Of a DNA stretch of 42,427 bases, positions 25,925-34,752 are shown piece by piece. Numbering within the stretch: the first letter of the stretch is position 1; each line of letters starts with the position of its first letter. The DNA is taken from positions 1 through 42,427 of the forward strand of contig CALMOJ010000216.1 in the NCBI GenBank assembly GCA_937871815.1. Direction: 5' to 3'. This DNA is from an uncultured Neisseriales bacterium. Its GTDB lineage: Bacteria > Pseudomonadota > Gammaproteobacteria > Burkholderiales > Aquaspirillaceae. A model generated the notes under the pieces. It was not told where the DNA came from, did no database searches, and saw only the letters and a program-made list of their open reading frames with translations. Both the position numbers and the translations under genes were made by a program.

Positions 25925-26143
25925 TTAAGCCGGATGCGGTGGCGAAGCCAAGTCCAATCCCTCGCCCAGCAACTCCGCCATCTGCGTGGCCTTGGCCAGC
26001 TCTGCCGAACCAAAGCTCTCGGCGTAATCGTCGCGGGTGCAGCGCGGAGCCGTGCCGATAAGGGCATCGGTCGCACCGCAATCTTGGCAAGCGGTTTGCC
26101 CAATCACACGCTGCCCTTGTTCGCAAAATCCCTGTTGACTCAT
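25925..26143 (-). CDS. Small CxxC protein of unknown function
   Basis: A 72-residue acidic protein starting MSQQGFCEQGQR with AAGGA upstream. Cys7, the CQDC pair and a later Cys suggest a small zinc ribbon (QTACQDCGATDALIGTAPRC). The C-terminus ASPPHPA lies 4 bp from the IS605-type right end, so the insertion may have replaced the original tail. No family recognised and no neighbour suggests a role. Confidence 0.6.
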   Translation of the reverse strand: MSQQGFCEQGQRVIGQTACQDCGATDALIGTAPRCTRDDYAESFGSAELAKATQMAELLGEGLDLASPPHPA

Positions 26144-26365
26144 AGCGTTCCTTCTCCCTGTGGCAGTCACGGTTTGTACACTCTCCTATCGTAGAGTGCC
26201 CACCGCGAAAATAAAGCCTTTTTTCGGGGAAAAGCCTCCCTGTCTGTTGAACTTTTTGGGGCGGACTCAAACAGCAGCAAGCTGCCCAACCAAGGAGAGC
26301 CCATTCACCCCTTGCACCAAAGCAAAGCACCCCCCGCCAAAATGGTGTCCTTGTTGGTGCAGCCT

Positions 26366-26393
26366 GCCCCCTTCGGTCGCAGGGGGCGTTTTT
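26366..26393 (+). terminator. Hairpin with T-run upstream of acnB
   Basis: GCCCCC (26366-26371) pairs with GGGGGC (26381-26386) and is followed by GTTTTT. No plus-strand gene precedes it; it lies upstream of the acnB promoter and may insulate acnB from IS605 transcription. Bases 26144-26365 hold no gene; a small CACTCT / AGAGTG palindrome at 26179-26198 is the only other structure seen. Confidence 0.6.
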
Positions 26394-26427
26394 CTGCGTC
26401 AATCAGGCATGAAAGTGCTGCATATTC

Positions 26428-26456
26428 TTCACAGGGTAGCCGTATTCCGCTAAAAT
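26428..26456 (+). promoter_or_regulatory. Predicted sigma-70 promoter of acnB
   Basis: TTCACA (26428-26433), a 17-bp spacer, and TAAAAT (26451-26456) match consensus at five of six positions each. The predicted start near 26463 leaves an unusually long leader of about 168 nt before the GTG start codon. Confidence 0.65.
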
Positions 26457-26630
26457 TCGCGGGTTTCGGGGGCTTAGCCCGCATGGATTTTTTTGCCTGA
26501 CCTTGAGGGCGTTTTTCGCAAGACTTTCACTTTGCGAGGCCACTCAAATACAGCGGATTTTCCCCGCGTTCCAACCCGCCGGAGTGTGTTTCCATTTTGC
26601 CCGCAACCGAGAATTAGAGAGGATGACGCT

Positions 26631-29228
26631 GTGCTTGTAGCCTACCGCCAACATGTAGCTGAACGTGCTGAACTGGGTATCCCCGCCCTGCCGCTGACCG
26701 CCCAACAAACCACCGAGCTGGTCGCCCTGCTGAAAAACCCACCCGCTGGTGAAGAAGCCACCTTGGTGGAACTGATTGCTTACCGCGTGCCTGCTGGCGT
26801 GGACGACGCAGCCAAAGTCAAAGCTGAATTCTTGGCTGCGGTGGCTCAAGGCACCGAAACCTCCCCGCTGATTTCCCGCGAAAAAGCCACCGAACTGCTC
26901 GGCACCATGCTGGGCGGCTTCAACGTCAAGCCAATGATCGACCTGTTGCCTGATGCACTGGTCGGCGGCATCGCAGCAGAAGGCCTGAAAAAAACGCTGC
27001 TGGTATTCGACTTCTTCCACGACGTGAAAGAACTCGCCGACAAGGGCAACGCCAACGCCAAGGCTGTGCTGCAATCGTGGGCTGACGCAGAATGGTTCAC
27101 CAGCCGTCCTGAAGTCCCTGCTTCGCAAAAGCTGACCGTGTTCAAAGTCACCGGCGAAACCAACACCGATGACCTGTCCCCCGCCCCAGATGCCACCACC
27201 CGCCCTGACATTCCGATGCACGCCTTGGCGATGCTGAAGAACCCACGTCCAGGTATCGAAGCCGACGAGCCAGGCAAGGTCGGCCCTATCAAGCAATTGG
27301 CCGCACTGACCGCCAAGGGCAATCTGGTTGCCTACGTTGGCGACGTGGTCGGTACCGGTTCTTCGCGCAAATCCGCGACCAACTCCGTGCTGTGGTTTAC
27401 CGGCCAAGACATCCCCTTCATCCCCAACAAGCGTTTTGGTGGGGTGTGCTTGGGTAACAAAATTGCACCGATTTTCTTCAACACTATGGAAGACGCGGGT
27501 GCATTGCCTATCGAGCTGGATGTCAGCCAGATGGACATGGGCGACGAAATTGAACTGCGCGTAGACCAAGCGACTGCCAGCGTCACCGCCCTGAAAAACG
27601 GCGTAGTGATTGCTGAATCCCAGCTCAAAACCCCCGTGATTTTGGACGAAGTCCGTGCCGGTGGTCGTATCCCCTTGATTATCGGTCGTGGCCTGACCAC
27701 CAAGGCACGCGAAGCACTGGGTCTGCCAGTTTCGACCCTGTTCCGCCTGCCCCAAGACCCTGCTGATAGCGGCAAGGGCTTCTCCTTGGCGCAGAAGATG
27801 GTCGGTCGCGCCTGTGGTCTGCCAGAAGGCAAGGGCGTACGTCCTGGCACTTACTGCGAACCTAAGATGACCACTGTTGGCTCGCAAGACACCACCGGCC
27901 CGATGACCCGTGACGAGCTGAAAGACTTGGCTTGCTTGGGCTTCTCCGCCGATATGGTCATGCAGTCGTTCTGCCACACCGCTGCTTATCCTAAGCTGGT
28001 GGACGTGCGCACCCACAAAGACTTGCCTGCCTTTATCAGCACCCGTGGCGGCGTGGCTTTGCGTCCAGGTGACGGCGTGATTCACTCTTGGCTCAACCGT
28101 TTGTTGCTGCCTGACACTGTTGGTACCGGCGGCGATAGCCACACCCGTTTCCCTATCGGTATTTCTTTCCCAGCGGGCTCGGGCTTAGTAGCGTTTGCAG
28201 CGGCGACCGGTGTGATGCCTTTGGACATGCCAGAGTCCGTGTTGGTGCGCTTTAAGGGTGACCTGCAACCTGGCGTGACCCTGCGTGACTTGGTGAACGC
28301 CATTCCGCTGTACGCCATCAAGGCCGGTCTGCTAACCGTTGAGAAAAAGGGCAAGAAAAACGTCTTCTCCGGTCGCATTCTGGAAATCGAAGGTCTGCCA
28401 GACCTGAAGGTTGAGCAAGCTTTTGAACTGTCCGATGCGGCTGCCGAACGCTCGGCCGCTGCCTGCGCGGTTCAGCTCAACAAAGAACCGATCATGGAAT
28501 ACATGCGCTCCAACATCACCCTGATGAAGTGGATGATTGCGAGCGGCTATTCCGATGCCCGCACCTTGGGTCGTCGTATCAAGGCGATGGAAGCATGGCT
28601 GGCCAACCCATCCTTGCTGAAGGGCGATGCCGATGCCGATTACGCCGCTGTAATCGAAATTGACTTGGCCGACATCAAAGAGCCTATCGTGGCTTGCCCG
28701 AACGACCCCGATGATGTGAAGCTGCTGTCCGAAGTCGCTGGCAACAAGATTGACGAAGTGTTTATCGGCTCTTGCATGACCAACATCGGTCACTTCCGTG
28801 CAGCAGGTAAAGTGCTGGATGGCAAGTCCGACATCCCAACCCGTCTGTGGATTGCCCCTCCAACCAAGATGGACGCGATGATCCTGAACGAAGAAGGCTA
28901 CTACGGCATTCTCGGCAAGGCTGGCGCACGGATGGAAATGCCAGGGTGCTCTTTGTGCATGGGTAACCAAGCACAAATCCGCAAGGGCAGCACCGCCATG
29001 TCCACTTCGACCCGTAACTTCCCGAACCGTCTGGGTCTGGATACACAGGTTTACTTGGGCTCGGCTGAGCTGGCTTCGATTTGCGCACTGATGGGCAAAA
29101 TCCCAACGGTTGCCGAATACATGGAGCAAGTGAAGGTCGTCAACGCCAAGGCTGCTGACGTATACCGCTACATGAACTTCAACCAAATCCCTGCTTTCCA
29201 AGAGCTGGCTGATACGGTTGAAATCTAA
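26631..29228 (+). CDS. acnB: Aconitate hydratase B
   Basis: Bifunctional TCA-cycle aconitase and 2-methylisocitrate dehydratase with a [4Fe-4S] cluster. GTG at 26631 gives 865 residues, the same length as E. coli AcnB; the start [22 protein letters not shown] aligns with the family and GAGAGGAT lies upstream. The N-terminal helical domain ([24 protein letters not shown]) and swivel domain ([26 protein letters not shown]) precede the catalytic core. Cluster ligands are in [14 protein letters not shown] and [10 protein letters not shown]. Codons are strongly biased. The open frame extending to 26493 is leader, not protein. Confidence 0.97.
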   Translation: MLVAYRQHVAERAELGIPALPLTAQQTTELVALLKNPPAGEEATLVELIAYRVPAGVDDAAKVKAEFLAAVAQGTETSPLISREKATELLGTMLGGFNVKPMIDLLPDALVGGIAAEGLKKTLLVFDFFHDVKELADKGNANAKAVLQSWADAEWFTSRPEVPASQKLTVFKVTGETNTDDLSPAPDATTRPDIPMHALAMLKNPRPGIEADEPGKVGPIKQLAALTAKGNLVAYVGDVVGTGSSRKSATNSVLWFTGQDIPFIPNKRFGGVCLGNKIAPIFFNTMEDAGALPIELDVSQMDMGDEIELRVDQATASVTALKNGVVIAESQLKTPVILDEVRAGGRIPLIIGRGLTTKAREALGLPVSTLFRLPQDPADSGKGFSLAQKMVGRACGLPEGKGVRPGTYCEPKMTTVGSQDTTGPMTRDELKDLACLGFSADMVMQSFCHTAAYPKLVDVRTHKDLPAFISTRGGVALRPGDGVIHSWLNRLLLPDTVGTGGDSHTRFPIGISFPAGSGLVAFAAATGVMPLDMPESVLVRFKGDLQPGVTLRDLVNAIPLYAIKAGLLTVEKKGKKNVFSGRILEIEGLPDLKVEQAFELSDAAAERSAAACAVQLNKEPIMEYMRSNITLMKWMIASGYSDARTLGRRIKAMEAWLANPSLLKGDADADYAAVIEIDLADIKEPIVACPNDPDDVKLLSEVAGNKIDEVFIGSCMTNIGHFRAAGKVLDGKSDIPTRLWIAPPTKMDAMILNEEGYYGILGKAGARMEMPGCSLCMGNQAQIRKGSTAMSTSTRNFPNRLGLDTQVYLGSAELASICALMGKIPTVAEYMEQVKVVNAKAADVYRYMNFNQIPAFQELADTVEI

Positions 29229-29284
29229 GCGGTAGTAAGCCAAGACCGGCGGGCGCGTCCTGCTGGTCGCGGTCTGCGCTGAAT

Positions 29285-29330
29285 AAAAAGCACCCCCATC
29301 CGTCGAGAGGCGAATGGGGGTGCTTTTTTA
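29285..29330 (+). terminator. Intrinsic terminator after acnB
   Basis: AAAAAGCACCCCCAT (29285-29299) and ATGGGGGTGCTTTTT (29314-29328) pair perfectly over 15 bp, followed by more T. The A/T-rich arms make it usable for the convergent lipoprotein gene too. Confidence 0.95.
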
Positions 29331-29351
29331 TGGGGGGCGAGGCCGTCTTGC

Positions 29352-29759
29352 TTATGATTTTTTAGCGTTGCTTTTCGATGTTGCAGGTGTTTCTGGCTCA
29401 TTGGCGGCCATACCACATTTCTTGACGATAGCGGCTTGCTGAATCGCGTCGTGCTCCCCTTTTAGGCGAGCATACTCTGCCTCTTGCTGCTTAGTCCCAC
29501 CCAAGGCAAAGAGTGCTGGCCAGAACAGCAATGCCCCTACGCCTGCAATCGCTTTATCATTTGCAGCGGCTTCATCTAATCGACCCCCCAGCTGCCCTAC
29601 CCGAGATTGGATGCGTAGGGTTTCGCTGGCAATTTGGCTGCAGTCGTAGGTCTGATATTGCATCGGGGAAATATAGTGTGCGGAAATATCTTTGGATGCT
29701 GTCGCACAGCCAGTCAGGGCGATAACGCTGCTCAAAACGGCGGAAATAATGATTTTCAT
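29352..29759 (-). CDS. Predicted lipoprotein
   Basis: A 135-residue protein with a short signal peptide and lipobox (IALTGC, Cys18), so probably anchored in the outer or inner membrane facing the periplasm. The mature part starts with ISAHYISPMQYQTYDCSQIA, has predicted coiled-coil helices (LRIQSRVGQLGGRLDEAA, EAEYARLKGEHDAIQQAAI) and a small hydrophobic segment GVGALLFWPALFALGG. The YISPMQYQ...LFWPALF pattern resembles a widespread family of small proteobacterial lipoproteins of unknown function. Confidence 0.82.
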   Translation of the reverse strand: MKIIISAVLSSVIALTGCATASKDISAHYISPMQYQTYDCSQIASETLRIQSRVGQLGGRLDEAAANDKAIAGVGALLFWPALFALGGTKQQEAEYARLKGEHDAIQQAAIVKKCGMAANEPETPATSKSNAKKS

Positions 29760-29978
29760 CTCAATGCCTTCGTGTTTAAAAGCGCATTGTTCTATGTTAT
29801 CAGGCTAAAAACAATCTAAGTATTCAAACTGTTGAAAAAAACAGTACATAAGCATCTTTACTGTCAATTTTATCCCTCAAGGCCGCAGCAACATCGGTGT
29901 AGTCAGCGGCTTGGGGTCAAGGACAGGGCGGCGGTCAGTGCGTGCTGGCCGTTACACCCTGCGCATCGCAGCGCGTCG

Positions 29979-30125
29979 TTAGAACCTGTTCAAAGTTGGC
30001 GAGACTCGGGTGATCCTGCGTTGAAATTCATAAAAAAATCCTCATTGACCTTGTGTTAACTCCGCTTTTTTTGCGAATTTCGCCTTGGCAACTCCTGTGC
30101 CATTGAGGTCGTAAACAGGCTCTTG
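29979..30125 (+). repeat. Dispersed TIR element (copy H)
   Basis: Core 29982-30122 (141 bp) has TTA on the left and degenerate TTG on the right. It is forward oriented: GAGACTCGGGTGATCCTGCG on the left and CGCCTTGGCAACTCCTGTGCC on the right. It ends 5 bp before the stop of the hydrolase gene. The 220 bp to its left (29760-29978) hold nothing recognisable. Confidence 0.93.
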
Positions 30126-30129
30126 GTGC

Positions 30130-30669
30130 CTAGCGCAAATATTGCTTAGACATCTGCCGAAACAATGGCGTACCCGAGGCACGGAGCAGCTCAAACAGTA
30201 CCATCTCCCGCGTCACCAGACGCACCCCTTCTTGCTGGTAGCGAATCAGCGCAGTGTCGAGGTCAATTTGGGCGCGGCTGGTGATGCAGTCCGCTACCAC
30301 AAACACGTCTTTACCCAATGCTTTCAGCTCTAGCGCGGTTTGCAGCACACACACATGGGCTTCCATCCCCACCAGCAGCACTTGCGGACGCGCCAGCAGG
30401 CTGTCCGGCAAACACTGCCCTGCCACGCACGAAAAATGCAGCTTTTCGACCACAGGGGCAGTCGGCACCCGTTGGCGGAGCACCGGCAAAGTCGCCCCCA
30501 AGCCCGCCGGATATTGCTCAGAGAACACCACCGGCAAATCCATATCCCGCGCCACATCCAGCAGCCAGCCCACCCGCTGCACATGGGCTTCGGAATTGAG
30601 CACTGCAGGCACGAGTTTTTCTTGAATATCCACTACTAGCAGGGTGGCTTGAGCGAGGTCGATGAGCAT
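30130..30669 (-). CDS. Isochorismatase-family cysteine hydrolase
   Basis: A 179-residue soluble enzyme of the isochorismatase-like fold. The triad is visible as Asp in LLVVDIQEKL, Lys in VVEKLHFSC and the nucleophilic Cys in GMEAHVCVLQTALEL; the cis-peptide segment precedes that Cys. LFRQMSKQYLR closes the protein. Members hydrolyse amides or vinyl ethers, and the substrate cannot be read from sequence. It stands alone with no pathway neighbour. Close relatives of this form are often called YcaC-related hydrolases. Confidence 0.88.
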   Translation of the reverse strand: MLIDLAQATLLVVDIQEKLVPAVLNSEAHVQRVGWLLDVARDMDLPVVFSEQYPAGLGATLPVLRQRVPTAPVVEKLHFSCVAGQCLPDSLLARPQVLLVGMEAHVCVLQTALELKALGKDVFVVADCITSRAQIDLDTALIRYQQEGVRLVTREMVLFELLRASGTPLFRQMSKQYLR

Positions 30670-30778
30670 GGAAATATCCTTGGTAAGAGAGAAAAAGGTA
30701 GTATGCCGATAGGAAGCGGTTTACGTCCCGCGATAACAAGCTGACAAGCTGAAAGCTTAGACCAAGTGCTCACCCCTT

Positions 30779-30809
30779 GCGCGGGAAGCCTCGGGGTTTA
30801 GCCCGAGGT
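30779..30809. mobile_element. IS605-type end scar
   Basis: GAAGCCTCGGGGTTTAGCCCGAGG folds as CCTCGGG / CCCGAGG. It closely matches the hairpin at 24302-24326 beside the IS605-type element; both are preceded by CCAAGTGC and followed by GAG(A)GC. No transposase sequence accompanies it. Upstream, GAAGCGGTTTACG near 30714-30726 resembles a repeat end but is too short to call. Confidence 0.5.
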
Positions 30810-30970
30810 TAAGAGCCTGTTTACGATCTCAATGGCACAGGGGTTGCCAAGGCGAAATTCGGAAAAAAAACGCCGTTGGACTTGAATCCACACGCATGTT
30901 TTTACACGCATTTTTTGGGGTATTTCAACGCAGGATCACCCGAGTATCGCAAATCGTAAACAGGTTCTTA
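30810..30970 (-). repeat. Dispersed TIR element, long variant (copy I)
   Basis: Core 30813-30967 is 155 bp, about 15 bp longer than the others because of extra sequence near TTTTTACACGCATTTTTTGG. Terminal repeats TAAGAGCCTGTTTACGATCT and ATCGTAAACAGGTTCTTA are well kept. Reverse oriented. It directly follows the IS605-type hairpin scar. Confidence 0.93.
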
Positions 30971-31083
30971 GGGCGGGGAGGAAGTTAATACACTAAACAT
31001 CTCCGTTCTGCACGCACCAATACGCGTTTCCCCTACCCCTGCAGGGGTGCCCCTGCGCAGCCTCCAGCGCATCAAATGCCAAA

Positions 31084-31122
31084 AAGCCAAAAGCCCAACC
31101 TTGTGAGTTGGGCTTTTGGCTT
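31084..31122 (-). terminator. Terminator after tRNA-Asn
   Basis: AAGCCAAAAGCCCAAC (31084-31099) and GTTGGGCTTTTGGCTT (31107-31122) form a perfect 16-bp stem. It lies 7 bp beyond the encoded CCA end of the minus-strand tRNA. The stretch 30971-31083 contains no gene, only a 14-bp ACCCCTGCAGGGGT palindrome at 31035-31048. Confidence 0.93.
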
Positions 31123-31129
31123 GATTTTT

Positions 31130-31205
31130 TGGCTCCCCGACCTGGGCTCGAACCAGGGACCTGCGGATTAACAGTCCGTCGCTCTACCGACTGAGCTATC
31201 AGGGA
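31130..31205 (-). tRNA. tRNA-Asn (anticodon GUU)
   Basis: A 76-nt tRNA including encoded CCA. Acceptor TCCCTGA pairs with TCGGGGA (one G-U), the D-arm has AGCTCAGTCGGTAGAGC, the anticodon loop CTGTTAA carries GUU, and the T-arm has GGTTCGAGCC. Complete cloverleaf on the minus strand. Confidence 0.98.
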
Positions 31206-31292
31206 ACAGCGGATGCAATCTTGCCAAATCTTAACGCCGCTGTCAACTGCCGTGGTGATGTTGACCGCTCTCCGCCGTGGTGCGGCGCGGTG

Positions 31293-33317
31293 TTAGCCCA
31301 CCATGCCGGTGTGCCGCAGCAGCGCGTCAATCTCGGGTTCGCGGCCTCGGAAAGCGCGGAAAGAATCCATCGCCGGACGCGAGCCCCCCACCGCCAGCAC
31401 TTCACGCTGAAACGCCGCCCCCGTGGCGGGGTTCGCGCCGCCGGTTTCCTCAAACGCCGCGTAAGCATCGGCGGAGAGCACCTCCGCCCACTTGTAGCTG
31501 TAATACCCCGCCGCATAGCCCCCCGCAAAAATATGGGTAAAGCTGTGAGGCAAGCGGTTATAGGCCGGCGGCAGGTTGACCGCCACATCGCGGCGCACCT
31601 CGGCCAGCAAGGCCATAAAGTCGCCGCCCTCGGCAAAGCCCGCATGGAGCTTCATATCAAACAGCGACAGCTCCATTTGGCGCACGGTCTGCATCCCCGA
31701 TTGGAAATGTCGCGCCGCCAGCATTTTGTCGTAGAGGGCGCGAGGCAGGGGTTCACCGCTGTCAGCGTGGGCGGTCATGCCTTGCAGCACGTCCCATTCC
31801 CAGCAGAAATTCTCAAGGAACTGGCTGGGCAGCTCGACCGCATCCCACTCCACCCCGTTAATCCCCGACACGCCCAGCTCGTCCACTTCGGTCAACATGT
31901 GGTGCAAGCCATGACCGCATTCGTGGAACAGGGTAATCACTTCGTCGTGGGTAAACAGGGCAGGGCTATCGCCCACAGGGGCGGTGAAATTGCAGGTCAA
32001 CAAGGCTACCGGCAGCTGAATCGTACCGTCTGCCAAGCGTTTGCGTCCGCGCACATCGGCCATCCACGCCCCGCCCCGTTTGCCTTCTCGGGCATAAAGA
32101 TCGGTGTAGAACGCCGCCACAGCCTGCCCATCACGGCGCACTTCATAGTAGCGGGCATCAACATGCCACACAGGCAGGGCGACCTCGGCAATGGTTACAC
32201 CAAACAGGATTTCAATCAGCCCAAACAAGCCCGCCAGCACCTTGGGTTCGGGGAAATAGCGTTTGACCTCCTGCTCAGAAAACGCATACCGCGCCACCCG
32301 CAGCTTTTCGCTGACATAGGCCAAATCCCAAGCTTCTAGGGTGTTTAAGCCGAGGGTGTCGCGGGCAAAGGCTTCAAGCTCGGCGCGGTCACGCAGGGCA
32401 AACGGCTTGGCACGGGTGGCCATATCGGTCAAAAAGTCCATCACTTGGGCGGGGCTGTCGGCCATTTTGGCCGCCAATGAGACTTCTGCTGCATTGGCAA
32501 AGCCCAGCAACTGGGCTTCTTCCTCGCGCAGCGACAGCGTATCGCCAATCAGCGCGGTGTTGTCCCAGTCTGGTTTGCCGAACTCGGCGGCGCGGGTGGC
32601 ATAGGCGTGGTAGAGCGATTCACGCAGGGGGCGGTGGTCGGCGTATTGCATCACCGGCAAGTAAAACGGCAGATGCAGCTTGAGCTTGTAGCCGGTCTTG
32701 CCATCGGCTTCAGCAGCGGCCTGCATCATGGCCAGCGTGTCGTCCGGTAGCCCTGCCAATTCGGCAGCATCGTCCACATAGCGGGCAAAGTCATCGGTGG
32801 CATCCAGCACGTTCTGGGCAAAGCGGGCAGACAGCTCGGACAGCCGCGCCTGAATGTCGGCAAAGCGGGCTTTTTCAGCCTCGGGCAAATCGGCACCCGA
32901 CAGCCGGAAATCGCGCACGTCGTTGGCCACAATCCGCTGTTGGGCGGGGGTCAGTTGGGCATAGTCCGCCGAGGCAGCAATCGCCTTGACTTGCTGGAAC
33001 AACGCCAAATTCTGCCCCAGCTCAGTGTAGAACTCGGTCAGCTTGGCGAGGTTCTCGTTGTAGGCATCGCGCAGGGCGGGGGTGTTGACCACGGCGTTGA
33101 GGTGGGACACCACATCCCACACCCAGCTAATTTTTTCGGTGCTGTCAGACAGCGGCACCATCACGGCTTCCCAGCGGGCAGGGGTGGCGACATCGATGAC
33201 GCGTGCCAGTACAGTACGGGCTTCGGCCAGTACGCTGTCCACGGCGGGGGAAACATGCTCGGGCAAAATCTCGGTAAAACGAGGCAGGGCAGCAAAATCA
33301 AGAAGGGGATTGGTCAT
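31293..33317 (-). CDS. prlC: Oligopeptidase A (M3 family metallopeptidase)
   Basis: A cytoplasmic zinc oligopeptidase that degrades short peptides, including signal-peptide fragments. The 674-residue length is close to E. coli PrlC (680). The zinc motif is LFHECGHGLHHML (HExxH), with the third ligand region EVDELGVSGINGVEWDAVELPSQF downstream, as in family M3A. The N-terminal helical lid starts MTNPLLDFAALPRFTEILPEH, and the C-terminus has the conserved HIFAGGYAAGYYSYKWAEVL. All landmarks are in order, so it should be active. Confidence 0.95.
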   Translation of the reverse strand: MTNPLLDFAALPRFTEILPEHVSPAVDSVLAEARTVLARVIDVATPARWEAVMVPLSDSTEKISWVWDVVSHLNAVVNTPALRDAYNENLAKLTEFYTELGQNLALFQQVKAIAASADYAQLTPAQQRIVANDVRDFRLSGADLPEAEKARFADIQARLSELSARFAQNVLDATDDFARYVDDAAELAGLPDDTLAMMQAAAEADGKTGYKLKLHLPFYLPVMQYADHRPLRESLYHAYATRAAEFGKPDWDNTALIGDTLSLREEEAQLLGFANAAEVSLAAKMADSPAQVMDFLTDMATRAKPFALRDRAELEAFARDTLGLNTLEAWDLAYVSEKLRVARYAFSEQEVKRYFPEPKVLAGLFGLIEILFGVTIAEVALPVWHVDARYYEVRRDGQAVAAFYTDLYAREGKRGGAWMADVRGRKRLADGTIQLPVALLTCNFTAPVGDSPALFTHDEVITLFHECGHGLHHMLTEVDELGVSGINGVEWDAVELPSQFLENFCWEWDVLQGMTAHADSGEPLPRALYDKMLAARHFQSGMQTVRQMELSLFDMKLHAGFAEGGDFMALLAEVRRDVAVNLPPAYNRLPHSFTHIFAGGYAAGYYSYKWAEVLSADAYAAFEETGGANPATGAAFQREVLAVGGSRPAMDSFRAFRGREPEIDALLRHTGMVG

Positions 33318-33522
33318 GCGGGGCGTTCCTTTGCGGGAGAGGGCTGGGTATGATGGCGCGTCATTTCTACCGACGGCTGTGGTCTCAAAAAGGTCGGTCG
33401 ACGCGCCTCCCTATTGAATCAGGAGGTCACTTTTGATGATAACGCGGTCATGCCGCGTTGGCTAAACTTCTCCATGCCGCCCCCACACTGCAGGGCGGCT
33501 TTAAACCCAGAAAGGTGTTTTG

Positions 33523-34062
33523 ATGACACGCAATATCCGTACCTTTGACGGCATACGTCCCGCCCTCGCCGAAAGCTGCTTTGTCGATGAAACCGCCTTG
33601 GTGATAGGCGATGTGGTCTTGGCCGAAGATGTCTCGGTGTGGCCGATGGCGGTGATTCGGGCCGATGTAAACTCGGTGCGGATTGGTGCGCGCAGCAATG
33701 TGCAAGATTTCACCATGATTCACCAATCGCACAAAAGCCAAAAAGACCCTGCCGGCGCACCCGTGGTTATCGGTGAAGATGTCACCATCGGCCACCACGT
33801 CACCCTGCATGGCTGCTTAATTGGCGACCGCGTTTTGGTTGGCATGGGCGCGATTGTGCTGGATAAAGCGGTGATTGAATCCGATGTCATCATCGGCGCC
33901 GGTAGCCTCGTCCCCCCAGGCAAGCGGCTGGCCTCGGGCTATTTGTATGTTGGCAGCCCCGTCAAACAAGCCCGCCCCCTGACCGACGAAGAACGTACCT
34001 TTCTGACCTACTCCACCGCCCACTACGTCCGGTTGGCGGCCAAGCATAAGGCAGACCAATAA
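33523..34062 (+). CDS. Gamma-carbonic-anhydrase-like hexapeptide protein
   Basis: A 179-residue left-handed beta-helix protein of the YrdA/PaaY/gamma-CA group. It starts MTRNIRTFDGIRPAL and shows hexapeptide turns (VIGDVVLAEDVSVWPMAVIRAD, IGHHVTLHGCLIGDRVLVGMGAIVLD). Metal-ligand candidates are the His in MIHQSHKS and those in GHHVTLHG. Members bind zinc or iron as trimers, and activity varies. ATG at 33523 was preferred over the preceding TTG; AAAGG lies upstream. It is coupled to the next gene by a one-base overlap (TAATG). Confidence 0.88.
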   Translation: MTRNIRTFDGIRPALAESCFVDETALVIGDVVLAEDVSVWPMAVIRADVNSVRIGARSNVQDFTMIHQSHKSQKDPAGAPVVIGEDVTIGHHVTLHGCLIGDRVLVGMGAIVLDKAVIESDVIIGAGSLVPPGKRLASGYLYVGSPVKQARPLTDEERTFLTYSTAHYVRLAAKHKADQ

Positions 34063-34610
34063 TGCAGCGGGGTTTGTGGGGGATGCTGTTGGCCGCGTGG
34101 CTGGGCTGCGGGCTGGTCGCGCCCAGCATGGCCGCCGAGCCCGCCAATTTAGATGGCCTCTTGGCAGGGATTGAGCAGGGCTGCGCGGGCAATCCGACGT
34201 TAACCACGCTGCTGCAATCGCTCGGGACGGTATCGGGGCAGCCGCCCACCGTCGTCCCCGCTACCCAAGCCACCCTGCCGCCTCACCTCGCCGAGAGCGT
34301 GGGGGTGCCGCTGCGGGTGGCGGTGAACGAGGATATGTTTTTGCTCGGCGTGCCCGTCGAAGGCCGCTGGCAGGGGCTAAACGTCACGGCAATTACCCGC
34401 ACCGTCAGCTTGTCCTCCCCAGCCGGAGAATTTGCCATTGAGGTGGACGGCAAGCCCGCCGAGGTCGAGAAAATCCTCACCCACAGGCTGCTGTTTACCG
34501 CCGCACGGGTAGCCAGTGCCGACGGCCAGTGGGAAAAACGCCTCGCCAGCTTTGTTGATGGCATTAACGGCGAAAGCACCACTGCCGTGGTCTGCCCTGT
34601 ACCGTTTTAG
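34062..34610 (+). CDS. Exported protein of unknown function
   Basis: A 182-residue protein with a signal peptide (MLLAAWLGCGLVAPSMAAEP, cleavage after SMAA). The mature part has two Cys (IEQGCAGNP and VVCPVPF) that could form a disulfide, a central beta-rich region (VNEDMFLLGVPVEGRWQGLNVTAI, FAIEVDGKPAEVEKIL) and no catalytic motif I know. It is translationally coupled to the gamma-CA-like gene. Its TAG stop overlaps the left boundary of repeat copy J, so the original C-terminus may have been different. Confidence 0.78.
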   Translation: MQRGLWGMLLAAWLGCGLVAPSMAAEPANLDGLLAGIEQGCAGNPTLTTLLQSLGTVSGQPPTVVPATQATLPPHLAESVGVPLRVAVNEDMFLLGVPVEGRWQGLNVTAITRTVSLSSPAGEFAIEVDGKPAEVEKILTHRLLFTAARVASADGQWEKRLASFVDGINGESTTAVVCPVPF

Positions 34611-34752
34611 AAGCGGTTTACGATCTGCGAGACTCGGGTGATCCTGCGTTGAAATTCGTAAAAACATGCGTGTGGATTCAAATCCAACGGCGTTTTTTTC
34701 CGAATTTCGCCTTGGCAACCCCTGTGCCATTGAGATCGTAAACAGGCTCTAA
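34607..34752 (+). repeat. Dispersed TIR element between convergent genes (copy J)
   Basis: Core 34610-34749 (140 bp), forward oriented and well preserved: TTTACGATCTGCGAGACTCG on the left and TTGAGATCGTAAACAGGCTC on the right. Its left edge provides the TAG stop of the exported protein and its right edge provides, on the minus strand, the TAG stop of apbE. It fills the entire intergenic space. Confidence 0.95.

Noticed and set aside
23485-26143. Genomic island integrated at tRNA-Ser
   Set aside because: No integrase and no duplicated tRNA 3' end are visible; the IS remnants explain the region.
26544-28142. A 532-residue minus-strand open frame over acnB
   Set aside because: Shadow of the highly biased acnB codons; Gln/His/Gly-rich with no known domain.
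29981-30059. Short open frames sharing a peptide like STQDHPSLADRKQ at several loci
   Set aside because: The shared peptide is just the translated left arm of the dispersed repeat, not a protein family.
29832-30059. 75-residue open frame upstream of and into repeat copy H
   Set aside because: Half of it is repeat sequence; there is no ribosome site and no similarity.
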